From Saccharothrix carnea (GTDB lineage Bacteria > Actinomycetota > Actinomycetes > Mycobacteriales > Pseudonocardiaceae), in contig NZ_PYAX01000005.1 in the NCBI RefSeq assembly GCF_003014735.1, positions 613,119-677,118 on the forward strand: a stretch of DNA of 64,000 bases, read 5' to 3'. A program made the translations under genes and the position numbers. Each line of letters begins with the position of its first letter. Within the stretch, counting starts at the first letter, position 1. Positions 55,098 to 64,000 of the stretch are shown piece after piece. A model generated the notes under the pieces. The model was not told the origin of the DNA and ran no database searches. It saw nothing but the letters and a program-made list of their open reading frames with translations.

Positions 55098-55853
55098 TCA
55101 GACGCGTCGCAGGCGCTTCACGAAGACGGTCAGCGGGAGGTCGAACTCGCCGACGGCGGTTTCGGGGCGGGACTTGAGGAACGCGAGCAGCCGCGCGTTC
55201 AGCTCGGCCCGCTCCTCCTCCTGGATCACCAGCGCGTGCGAGTGCGTGTTGACCATCGCGACCAGCGACTCGGCGGTGCGCCGGTGCGCGTGCGGGAAGA
55301 GCCGCTTCACCGGGTCGGTGAAGCGCTCGTACTCGGTCAGCGGGTCGAACGCCAGGTCGTCCTGCTCGCTCACGCTGGACTGGGCCACCCGGACGAACTC
55401 GTCCACCCACGGCACCGAGTTGTCGTAGTCGTTCCACAACGCCGCCAGCACACCGCCCGGCCGCAGCACGCGCGCGATCTCGGGCAGCGCGCGCACCGGG
55501 TCGAACCAGTGGAACGCCTGGCCGACCACGACGGCGTCCACCGTGCCGTCCGGGAGGGGGATCCGCTCCGCGGTGCCGGGCAACGCGCGCGCCGCGCCGT
55601 GGTGGCGCACGAGTTCCGACAGCATCGCCTCGTCGGGCTCGACCGCCGTCACGTGGTGCCCCTCGGCGAGCAGGCCGCCGGTCAGCTTGCCCGTGCCCGC
55701 GGCGAGGTCGAGCACCTGGTGCGGTCCTTCGCCCAGTGGCTCCAGGATCCAGCGGATGGCCTCGGCCGGGTAGTCCGGTCGGTGTTCCGCGTACGCCGCG
55801 GCGCGCGCTCCGAAGGAGTTCGCCCGCCGGGCCCGCAAGTCGTCTCCGGTCAC
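55098..55853 (-). CDS. Class I SAM-dependent methyltransferase
   Basis: A 251-residue methyltransferase. YAEHRPDYPAEAIRWILEPL precedes the SAM motif VLDLAAGTGKLTGGLL (~45-60), followed by VEPDEAML and AFHWFDPVRALPEIARVLRPGGVLA (landmark ~110-134). AFHWFD is typical of the small-molecule Trans-aconitate/UbiE-like group with Rv3699-type homologues. Substrate unknown. Starts GTG 55853 or 55856; the longer frame to 56045 is antisense to lysS and not used. Divergent from lysS and convergent with coaX. Confidence 0.82.
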   Translation of the reverse strand: MTGDDLRARRANSFGARAAAYAEHRPDYPAEAIRWILEPLGEGPHQVLDLAAGTGKLTGGLLAEGHHVTAVEPDEAMLSELVRHHGAARALPGTAERIPLPDGTVDAVVVGQAFHWFDPVRALPEIARVLRPGGVLAALWNDYDNSVPWVDEFVRVAQSSVSEQDDLAFDPLTEYERFTDPVKRLFPHAHRRTAESLVAMVNTHSHALVIQEEERAELNARLLAFLKSRPETAVGEFDLPLTVFVKRLRRV

Positions 55854-55915
55854 CACCCAGAGCCTAGTGAGATCCGGTTCGATTTCCCGAGCGGTCTTTC
55901 CGTACTCTTCGTCCT

Positions 55916-57427
55916 GTGAGTGAGCAGCCAGCGACCGGTTCCGCGACCAGCGACGACGATCTCCCCGAGCAGCTGAGGGTGCGCCGGGAGAAGCGGGCGC
56001 GACTGCTGGAACGCGGTGTCGATCCGTATCCGGTCGAAGTACCACGCACCCACACGTTGCGCGAGGTGCGCGAAGCGCATCAGGACCTGGAACCGGACAC
56101 GTCGACCGGTGATGTGGTCGGTGTGACGGGCCGGGTCATGTTCATCCGCAACACCGGCAAGTTGTGCTTCGCGACGCTGCGCGAGGGCGACGGCACCGAA
56201 CTGCAGGCGATGCTCAGCCTGAACGGCGTCGGCGAGCAGGCGCTCGCCGAATGGAAGTCCGATGTCGACTTGGGCGACCACGTATTCGTGCACGGCGAGG
56301 TCATCACGTCCCGCCGCGGCGAACTGTCGGTGATGGCGGACCGGTGGCAGATGGCGGCGAAGGCGTTGCGCCCGTTGCCGGTCGCGCACAAGGAACTCGC
56401 CGAGGAAACCCGCATTCGCCAGCGGTACGTGGATCTGATCCTGCGCGAGCAGGCCCGCAACACGGTTCGCAACCGGGCCGCGGTGGTGCGGTCGTTGCGG
56501 GAGTCGTTCCACCGGCGCGGTTTCGTCGAAGTCGAGACCCCGATGTTGCAGACGTTGCAGGGCGGTGCGAGCGCCCGGCCGTTCGTGACCCGGTCGAACG
56601 CGCTCGACATCGACCTGTTCCTGCGGATCGCACCGGAGCTGTACCTGAAGCGGTGCGTGGTCGGCGGTATCGAGAAGGTCTTCGAGATCAACCGCAACTT
56701 CCGCAACGAGGGCATGGACTCGTCGCATTCGCCCGAGTTCTCCATGCTGGAGTACTACGAGGCGTACGCCACCTACGACACGAACGCGGTGCTGACCCGC
56801 GAGCTGGTGCAGGAAGCCGCGATGGCGGTGGCCGGTTCGCACGTGGTGACGCTGGCCGACGGTTCCGAGTACGACCTCGGCGGCGAGTGGACCACGTTGA
56901 GCATGTACGAGTCGTTGTCCGAAGCGGCGGGCGAAGAAGTCACGCCCGAAACTTCTTCGGAGCGGTTGCGCGAGCTCGCCGACAAGCACGGCCTGGAGAC
57001 CGACCCGAAGCTCGGTCACGGCAAGCTGGTCGAGGAGCTGTGGGAGCACCTGGTCGGCGACTCCTTGCACGCGCCCACGTTTGTGCGTGATTTCCCGGTG
57101 GAGACCTCGCCGCTCACCCGTCAGCACCGCAGCCGGCCGGGCGTCGCCGAAAAGTGGGACCTCTACGTGCGCGGTTTCGAGTTGGCCACGGGATACTCCG
57201 AACTGGTGGACCCCGTGGTCGAGCGGGAGCGGTTGGAAGCCCAGGCCCGGCTTGGCGCGACCGGTGACGTCGAGGCCATGCCGGTCGACGAAGACTTTCT
57301 GCGATCACTGGAGTACGGAATGCCACCGTCCGGTGGTGTGGGAATGGGCATCGACCGGCTGCTGATGGCGCTCACCGGTCTCGGTATCCGGGAGACGATC
57401 CTGTTCCCCCTCGTGCGCCCGGAATGA
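55916..57427 (+). CDS. lysS: Lysyl-tRNA synthetase (class II)
   Basis: A 503-residue enzyme. The N-terminal OB fold ([32 protein letters not shown], landmark ~60-90) binds the anticodon; motif 1 ends in VETPMLQ, motif 2 is [20 protein letters not shown] (~255-275) and motif 3 is [13 protein letters not shown] (~475-487). It charges tRNA-Lys. Immediately upstream of lsr2 as in mycobacteria. The GTG start is 62 bp from the divergent methyltransferase. Confidence 0.96.
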   Translation: MSEQPATGSATSDDDLPEQLRVRREKRARLLERGVDPYPVEVPRTHTLREVREAHQDLEPDTSTGDVVGVTGRVMFIRNTGKLCFATLREGDGTELQAMLSLNGVGEQALAEWKSDVDLGDHVFVHGEVITSRRGELSVMADRWQMAAKALRPLPVAHKELAEETRIRQRYVDLILREQARNTVRNRAAVVRSLRESFHRRGFVEVETPMLQTLQGGASARPFVTRSNALDIDLFLRIAPELYLKRCVVGGIEKVFEINRNFRNEGMDSSHSPEFSMLEYYEAYATYDTNAVLTRELVQEAAMAVAGSHVVTLADGSEYDLGGEWTTLSMYESLSEAAGEEVTPETSSERLRELADKHGLETDPKLGHGKLVEELWEHLVGDSLHAPTFVRDFPVETSPLTRQHRSRPGVAEKWDLYVRGFELATGYSELVDPVVERERLEAQARLGATGDVEAMPVDEDFLRSLEYGMPPSGGVGMGIDRLLMALTGLGIRETILFPLVRPE

Positions 57428-57541
57428 GTAACTTCTCGGACTCCAGGCGGCGCATTCCTCCAGTTGTGCGCTAACCTGCACTCGCCAATGCTTTAGGTCG
57501 CGGTCGGGGAACACCGCGCATTCGAGTCCAGGAGGATACGC

Positions 57542-57889
57542 ATGGCGCAGAAGGTCACCGTGACCCTGGTCGATGACCTGGACGGTGGGAAGGCCGAGGA
57601 GACGGTCGGCTTCGGATTGGACGGTGTGTCCTACGAGATCGACCTTTCTGCGGACAATGCGTCCAGGCTCCGCGACGCTCTCGCCGACTTCGTCGCCAGC
57701 GCCCGCAAGGCGGGTGGCCGCAAGCGCGGCCCGGGTCGTCCGGCCGGTGTGAAGGCGGCTCGTCCGGCTTCGGCGGATCGCGAGCAGAACCAGGCGATTC
57801 GGGAGTGGGCCCGCAAGCAGGGCATGAAGGTGTCCGATCGAGGCCGCATCCCGGCCGAGGTGCTGGAGGCTTACCACCAGCAGGGCTGA
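57542..57889 (+). CDS. lsr2: Lsr2 nucleoid-associated protein
   Basis: A 115-residue H-NS-like xenogeneic silencer that bridges AT-rich DNA. The N-terminal dimerisation domain ([20 protein letters not shown] to ~58) is followed by a basic linker with the AT-hook-like KRGPGRPAG (~66) and the C-terminal DNA-binding helices [20 protein letters not shown] (~86-105), where the RGR minor-groove finger is intact. ATG 57542 follows AGGAGG. Followed by a strong terminator at 57936. Confidence 0.96.
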   Translation: MAQKVTVTLVDDLDGGKAEETVGFGLDGVSYEIDLSADNASRLRDALADFVASARKAGGRKRGPGRPAGVKAARPASADREQNQAIREWARKQGMKVSDRGRIPAEVLEAYHQQG

Positions 57890-57935
57890 CGCCAGTTGTG
57901 GACGTGGCGCAGGCCACGGCAATTACGTCGATCGA

Positions 57936-57976
57936 CGAAGGGGCGCCGGATTCTCCGGTGCCCCTTCGATCGTTTT
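57936..57976 (+). terminator. Terminator after lsr2
   Basis: CGAAGGGGCGCCGG pairs with CCGGTGCCCCTTCG (one G-T pair) around a 5-nt loop ATTCT, followed by ATCGTTTT: a classic intrinsic terminator. Confidence 0.9.
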
Positions 57977-58098
57977 CCGCCGCGTTGTGCGGTGTTGTGA
58001 AGATCCATTCCGTGAACCGTCGCGCGATCGCGCGCCCAGGTGATCTTCGACTCGTCCGTTCGGCGGCACGCAGCGTGCTCGGCGGTGCTCGGACTGTG

Positions 58099-58117
58099 TT
58101 CGGTTAGGCTTACCTCA
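58099..58117 (+). promoter_or_regulatory. Iron box (IdeR/DmdR-type) upstream of the siderophore permease
   Basis: TTCGGTTAGGCTTACCTCA matches 16 of 19 positions of the actinobacterial iron-box consensus TTAGGTTAGGCTAACCTAA. It lies 17 bp before the permease start, so Fe2+-loaded repressor should block transcription when iron is sufficient. Confidence 0.75.
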
Positions 58118-58134
58118 CCGAAGGTCTGGTCGCC

Positions 58135-59142
58135 GTGGGAGGAGCAGGAGCGTTGGCCCTCCGCAGCACCCGCCTGGCCCTGCTCGTCGGACTCCTCGGC
58201 CTGGTCGCGCTCGCCAGCGTGGCCATCGGCGCGAAGGACATCCCGCTCGCCGACGTCTGGCACGCGCTGACCGCGCCGACCGGGCTGGAGAACGACCTGG
58301 TGGTCCGCGAGCTGCGGGTGCCGCGCACGGTGCTCGGCATCGCGGTCGGCGTGGCGCTGGGCGTCGGCGGCGCGCTGATGCAGGGCCACACCCGAAACCC
58401 GCTGGCCGACCCGGGCATCCTCGGCGTCACGCAGGGCGCCGCGTTCGCGGTCGTGCTGTCGATCTTCACGTTGGGCGTGAGCAGCCTCTACGGGTACGTG
58501 TGGTTCGCGTTCGCGGGCGCGCTCATGGCCAGCGTCGTGGTGTTCCTGCTGGGGTCCGGGCGCAATGGGCCGACACCGGTCACGCTGGCGCTGGCGGGTG
58601 CGGCGGTCAGCGCCCTCATGCACGGCCTGGTGTCCGCGCTGGTGCTGCTGGACCGGCAGAGCCTCGACGCGTTCCGGTTCTGGCAGGTCGGTGCGATCGC
58701 CGGGCGCGACCTCGACCTGCTGTGGCAGGTGCTGCCGTTCCTGGTGCTCGGGCTGGTGCTGGCGGGTGTGAACGCGTCCGGGCTGAACGCGCTGGCGCTC
58801 GGTGACGACGTGGCCCGCTCGCTCGGGCAGCGGGTGGCGGTGACCAGGGTCGTCGGGGTGGTCGCGACGACGTTGCTGGTGGGTGGCGCGGTCGCGGTGT
58901 GCGGGCCGATCGGGTTCCTGGGGCTGGTCGTGCCGCACGCGGCGCGGGCGCTGACCGGGCCGGACCACCGGTGGCTGCTGCCGTTCGCCGGGGTGATCGG
59001 TGCGATCGTGCTGCTGGTCGCGGACGTCGTCGGCCGGGTGGTCACCAGGCCGGGTGAGCTGGAGGTCGGGGTCGTGCTGGCCCTGGTCGGCGCGCCGTTC
59101 TTCATCGCCCTGGTGCGGCGGCGGAAGCTGGTGCGGCTGTGA
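58135..59142 (+). CDS. FecCD-family iron-siderophore ABC permease (first subunit)
   Basis: A 335-residue permease with about ten helices. LRVPRTVLGIAVGVALGVGGALMQGHTRNPLADPGILGVTQGA (landmark ~63-105) is the BtuC/FecCD signature, with the N-P-L-A-x-P-x-x-L-G loop, and GPIGFLGLVVPHAAR (~260) is the L-gate/coupling helix. Imports ferric siderophore with the second permease and ATPase downstream. GTG 58135 used; TTG 58153, preceded by GCAGGAG, is a plausible alternative. Iron box upstream. The stop overlaps the next GTG. Confidence 0.93.
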   Translation: MGGAGALALRSTRLALLVGLLGLVALASVAIGAKDIPLADVWHALTAPTGLENDLVVRELRVPRTVLGIAVGVALGVGGALMQGHTRNPLADPGILGVTQGAAFAVVLSIFTLGVSSLYGYVWFAFAGALMASVVVFLLGSGRNGPTPVTLALAGAAVSALMHGLVSALVLLDRQSLDAFRFWQVGAIAGRDLDLLWQVLPFLVLGLVLAGVNASGLNALALGDDVARSLGQRVAVTRVVGVVATTLLVGGAVAVCGPIGFLGLVVPHAARALTGPDHRWLLPFAGVIGAIVLLVADVVGRVVTRPGELEVGVVLALVGAPFFIALVRRRKLVRL

Positions 59143-60188
59143 AGGGCTTCCGCGTCGGGCCTGTGTCGGGTCCGCTGCGGTGGCGGCCGTTCACCGTGGT
59201 GGTGGTCGGGTTGGGGCTGGTGGTGCTCGCGGGCGCGGTGAGCGTGGCCCGCGGTGACTTCCCGATCCCGCTCGGGCAGGTGTTCGACGTGCTGCTGGGC
59301 GGCGGGCAGCGCGGGCAGCGGTTCATCGTGCTCGACCTGCGCCTGCCGCGGGCGTTGACCGGGGTGCTGGTCGGCGCGGCGCTCGGCGTGGCCGGTGCGG
59401 TGTTCCAGTCGATCGCGCGCAACCCGCTGGCCGGCCCCGACGTCCTCGGGGTCACGTGGGGTGCGGGCGCCGGCGCGGTCACCGTGATCACGTTCGCCGG
59501 GTCGCTGGGCGTGGTCGGCGGGACGACGGCGGCGGTCGGCGTGCCGTTGGCGGCGCTGGGCGGTGGGCTGGTGGCCGGGCTGCTGGTCTACGGGCTGGCG
59601 TGGCGGCGGGGGATCGAGGGTTTCCGGCTGGTGCTCGTCGGCGTCGGCATCACGGCGGTGACCGGCAACTTCACCCACTACCTGCTGACGGTCGGCGACG
59701 TGACCGACGCGGCGCGGGTGATGGTGTGGATCACCGGCAGCCTCAACGGGCGCGGGTGGGAGCACGTCGTGCCGGTCGGGCTGGCGCTGGCGGTGCTGAT
59801 CCCGGCGGCCCTGGTCGGCACCCGGCTGCTGGGCGCGCTGCAGTTCGACGACGACACCGTGCGCGGGCTGGGCGTGCGGCTCAACGGCGCGCGGACGGTG
59901 ATGCTGCTGCTTGCCGTCGTGCTGGCGGCCGTGGCCACCGCGTCGGCCGGGCCGGTGGCGTTCGTGGCGCTGGCGTCACCGCAGATCGCGCTGCGGCTGG
60001 CCGGTACCGCCACACCGCCGCTGCTCGGGTCGGCCGTGGTCGGCGGGCTGCTCGTGGTGGTGTCGGACCTGGTCGCGCGGCTGGCGTTCGGCGGGTTCGA
60101 GCTGCCGGTGGGCGTGGTGACCGCCGTGCTCGGGGCTCCGTACCTGATGTACCTGCTCGTCCGCAGTCGCCGGGAGGCACGGGTATGA
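59139..60188 (+). CDS. FecCD-family iron-siderophore ABC permease (second subunit)
   Basis: A 349-residue permease. LRLPRALTGVLVGAALGVAGAVFQSIARNPLAGPDVLGVTWGAG (landmark ~62-105) again shows the FecCD signature; GPVAFVALASPQIALRL (~272) is the coupling helix equivalent. It pairs with the first subunit as a heterodimer. GTG 59139 overlaps the upstream stop, and the ATPase ATG overlaps its own stop (ATGA), so all three are coupled. Confidence 0.93.
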   Translation: MKGFRVGPVSGPLRWRPFTVVVVGLGLVVLAGAVSVARGDFPIPLGQVFDVLLGGGQRGQRFIVLDLRLPRALTGVLVGAALGVAGAVFQSIARNPLAGPDVLGVTWGAGAGAVTVITFAGSLGVVGGTTAAVGVPLAALGGGLVAGLLVYGLAWRRGIEGFRLVLVGVGITAVTGNFTHYLLTVGDVTDAARVMVWITGSLNGRGWEHVVPVGLALAVLIPAALVGTRLLGALQFDDDTVRGLGVRLNGARTVMLLLAVVLAAVATASAGPVAFVALASPQIALRLAGTATPPLLGSAVVGGLLVVVSDLVARLAFGGFELPVGVVTAVLGAPYLMYLLVRSRREARV

Positions 60189-60991
60189 CCGCAGTTCGGT
60201 TGCAGGCTCAGGCGCTGTCGGTCGGGTACGGGGAGCGGCTGGTGGTGTCCGGGCTGGACCTGGACGTGCTGTCCGGTTCGGTGACGGCGGTGATCGGGCC
60301 CAACGGGTGCGGCAAGTCGACGCTGCTGCGCGCCCTGGGCCGGTTGCTGCCCGCGCGTTCGGGTGCGGTCGTGCTGGACGGCAAGCGGATCGACCGGACG
60401 CCGACCCGTGAGGTGGCGAAGGTGCTGGCGATGCTGCCGCAGTCGCCGCAGGCACCCGAAGGGCTGACCGTGGCCGAGCTGGTGGCGCGCGGGCGGCACC
60501 CGCACCAGGCGTGGTACCGGCAGTGGTCGCCGGAGGACGAGGCGGCAGTGGCGTCCGCGCTGGAGATGACCGGCATGGCGGAGCTGGCCGAGCGGACCGT
60601 GGACGAGCTGTCCGGCGGCCAGCGGCAGCGGGCGTGGATCTCGATGGCGCTGGCCCAGGGCACGGACCTGCTGCTGCTGGACGAGCCGACGACCTACCTG
60701 GACCTGGCGCACCAGGTCGACGTGCTGGACCTCGTGCAGCGGCTGCACCGGGACTTCAGCCGGACCGTGGTGATGGTGCTGCACGACCTGAACCTGGCCG
60801 CCCGCTACGCCGACCGCCTGGTCGCGATGAAGGACGGCCGGATCGTGGTGGCCGGCCCTCCGTCCGACGTGCTGACCGAGCCGAACCTGCTGGCCGTCTT
60901 CGACCTGGACGCCCGCGTCGTCCCCGACCCGGTCACGTCCACCCCCCTGGTCATCCCCATCGGCCATCGCCATCGCACCCGCGAGCCCTGA
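60185..60991 (+). CDS. ABC transporter ATP-binding protein for iron-siderophore uptake
   Basis: A 268-residue FepC/FhuC-like ATPase. Walker A GPNGCGKSTLL (~37), the Q-loop in LAMLPQSPQAPEGLTV (~82), signature LSGGQRQRAWI (~140), Walker B LLLLDEPTTYLD (~160) and the switch His in VMVLHDLNLAARYADR (~195) are all present. It drives the two permeases just upstream. No substrate-binding lipoprotein gene follows; instead a convergent FhuF-like gene begins 8 bp beyond. Confidence 0.95.
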   Translation: MTAVRLQAQALSVGYGERLVVSGLDLDVLSGSVTAVIGPNGCGKSTLLRALGRLLPARSGAVVLDGKRIDRTPTREVAKVLAMLPQSPQAPEGLTVAELVARGRHPHQAWYRQWSPEDEAAVASALEMTGMAELAERTVDELSGGQRQRAWISMALAQGTDLLLLDEPTTYLDLAHQVDVLDLVQRLHRDFSRTVVMVLHDLNLAARYADRLVAMKDGRIVVAGPPSDVLTEPNLLAVFDLDARVVPDPVTSTPLVIPIGHRHRTREP

Positions 60992-60999
60992 ACCGCGGG

Positions 61000-61800
61000 T
61001 CAGCAGACGCGGGGGCAGGTGGTGCAGGCTTCGGCGTTCGGCAGGACGAAGTGGAAGCAGCAGCTCTCGCGGCGGCGGGTCCAGCCGGTCCCGGTGGCCC
61101 GCAGGGTCGACGCCGAGGTGAACGGGTCGAGCTTGGCCGGCAGCAGCAGCGCCGAGTCCATCACGCCCGCGGTCTCGTCGCCGCACAGCTGGCCGACCGT
61201 CCACGCCGCGCTGTCCAGCGCGTCCGTGGCCGCCGCCCACAGCATCCGCCGCCCCAACCGCACGGTCGGCCCGAACGCGCCCACGAACTGCGCGCTGTGC
61301 GCCGCGAACCGGGCCCTCAGCAACGCCGCCAGCGCCGTCTCGTCGGCCACTGCGGTCGCCGCCGGGTGGCCTGCCTCCGGGTCGTCCGGCAGGCACGCGA
61401 ACTCGTCGGCCAGCAGCGCCACGCCGACCACGTGCGGCCTGCCTTCAGCCGCCACCTTGACGGCCACGTCGGCGGGCCGCAGCGACGGCACCCGCCGCTC
61501 GGTGTGGAACAGCAGCCCGCCCAGCACGCCGACGACGTTGAGGTACCAGCTCATGACGTACCCGGCGGTGGTGCGGTCGGGCGCCTCGCCGTACTGCTCG
61601 CGCAGCCACTCCGCCAGCGCCTTGCGCCACCCGTCGAACCGCTCCGGCTCGCCCAGGAACTCCGAGCACAGCACCCAGTCGCCGCGCGTGTCCGGCAGCC
61701 CGAACCGCACCTCGAAGCCCTCGTACAGCGACACCCGCCCCAACGAGCGCGCGACGGGCGTCGTCACGTCGCACGCGGTCGTGCGCACCGGTACGGTCAT
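61000..61800 (-). CDS. FhuF-like ferric-siderophore reductase ([2Fe-2S])
   Basis: A 266-residue protein with the C-terminal cluster ESCCFHFVLPNAEACTTCPR, the Cys-Cys-x10-Cys-x2-Cys pattern that binds the [2Fe-2S] centre in FhuF. It should reduce the ferric siderophore after import to release Fe2+. The upstream region (its own promoter) carries an iron box at 61858-61876, so it is controlled with the importer. ATG 61800 chosen; the frame is open to 61887. Confidence 0.88.
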   Translation of the reverse strand: MTVPVRTTACDVTTPVARSLGRVSLYEGFEVRFGLPDTRGDWVLCSEFLGEPERFDGWRKALAEWLREQYGEAPDRTTAGYVMSWYLNVVGVLGGLLFHTERRVPSLRPADVAVKVAAEGRPHVVGVALLADEFACLPDDPEAGHPAATAVADETALAALLRARFAAHSAQFVGAFGPTVRLGRRMLWAAATDALDSAAWTVGQLCGDETAGVMDSALLLPAKLDPFTSASTLRATGTGWTRRRESCCFHFVLPNAEACTTCPRVC

Positions 61801-61857
61801 GGCCAGAAGGTCCTCGTCGGTTCGAGATCGGCCGGGTGGGTTCGGTGGAGCGGTGGT

Positions 61858-61876
61858 TGAGGCTTGCCTAACCTTA
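61858..61876 (-). promoter_or_regulatory. Iron box upstream of the FhuF-like gene
   Basis: On the minus strand TAAGGTTAGGCAAGCCTCA matches the iron-box consensus TTAGGTTAGGCTAACCTAA at 15 of 19 positions. A second partial half-site lies next to it (GAGGTTCACCTAA, 61879-61891). They are 58-90 bp before the start codon. Confidence 0.75.
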
Positions 61877-61944
61877 CCGAGGTTCACCTAACTCGCACGG
61901 CGGTGGTGACACCGGTCACCCCGGTTGTCGCCGAACGGTTGAAT

Positions 61945-62001
61945 GTTCGCGCTCAGCGGACAACCGCCGTTCCGTGGAATCCCGCTGGCAGATCACGCGT
62001 T
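61945..62001 (+). promoter_or_regulatory. clpC promoter region: SigR-type promoter and ClgR-like site
   Basis: GGAAT (61976-61980), an exact 18-bp spacer and GTT (61999-62001) match the SigR/SigH thiol-stress promoter consensus GGAAT-N18-GTT. Just upstream, GTTCGC-GCTCA-GCGGAC (61945-61961) resembles the CGC-N5-GCG core of ClgR operators, and it is nested in a larger inverted repeat CGGTTGTC/GACAACCG (61922-61929/61959-61966). clpC starts 167 bp downstream of GTT. Confidence 0.6.
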
Positions 62002-62167
62002 GGTACCGGTGTCAGAGATCCCCGAAGACCGCTGCCTGCGATCGGGAACTGAGAGTGTCGGGACTGACGACTACAGTGGTCCCACGGTGCCGCGCTCTCC
62101 ACGGTCAGCCAGACGGTCAGCCAGTGGTGAGCCCGAGGACCGCCGGCGCAGCAGTCAGGGAGTGCGA

Positions 62168-64000
<1,833 letters not shown>

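Overview
This is a GC-rich actinobacterial chromosome segment. Lsr2, a mycothiol-dependent-isomerase-like protein, an F420-type LLM oxidoreductase, a ClpC1-like ATPase, iron boxes of the IdeR/DmdR type, many GTG starts and very high third-position GC all point to Actinomycetia. The gene content and style (Tad/Ssd cluster, ECF42-DGPF pair, orphan NuoD) suggest a Pseudonocardiales-type genome such as Saccharothrix, Actinosynnema or Lentzea; the genus is a guess. From memory, two long blocks keep the gene order of M. tuberculosis Rv3660c-Rv3644c and Rv3628-Rv3596c.

Layout. 0.3-7.1 kb: a HAD-IB hydrolase divergent from ssd and a Tad/Flp secretion cluster (tadA, tadB, tadC, a DUF4244 mini-pilin and two TadE-like proteins), mostly linked by ATGA/GTGA overlaps. 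7.3-18.6 kb: a prim-pol-like protein convergent with a DUF1998 helicase, the proton-pumping pyrophosphatase hppA, two lipoproteins, a Rv3647c-like protein, topA and a small proline-rich membrane protein. 18.7-21.9 kb: an MFS transporter fused to a thymidylate-kinase-like domain, then holB. 21.9-30.8 kb: accessory region with a surface protein, tRNA-Thr(CGT), a tRNA-adjacent islet (a 2OG-oxygenase remnant, a YdcF-like protein, a helical protein, micro-ORFs), an LLM oxidoreductase, an excalibur protein, a hotdog protein and a MarR-MFS efflux unit.

30.8-45.5 kb: conserved block ppa, dacB, a DUF2342 metalloprotease, tilS, hpt, a VWA protein, ftsH, folE-folP-folB-folK, a mycothiol-isomerase-like protein, DUF3180 and a repeat-rich membrane protein. 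45.5-51.9 kb: accessory insertion with orphan nuoD, DUF1203, ECF42 sigma plus its DGPF partner, MarR/cupin, a MidA-like methyltransferase and a PrsW protease. 52.0-64 kb: conserved block resumes with a Rossmann protein, panC-panD-coaX, a methyltransferase, lysS, lsr2, an iron-siderophore importer with a FhuF-like reductase, and clpC, which is cut by the window end.

Functional themes are pterin/folate, pantothenate/CoA, purine salvage, tRNA modification and charging, pyrophosphate handling (hppA and ppa), proteostasis (ftsH, clpC) and iron uptake. The most noteworthy signals are regulatory: two perfect actinobacterial DnaA boxes before ssd/tad, twin 13-bp palindromes before the prim-pol gene, two MarR operators with a related core, an ECF42-type promoter, an exact SigR-type promoter before clpC, iron boxes on both sides of the siderophore locus, and a nested inverted-repeat element after dacB. 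No CRISPR array, transposase or rRNA was seen.
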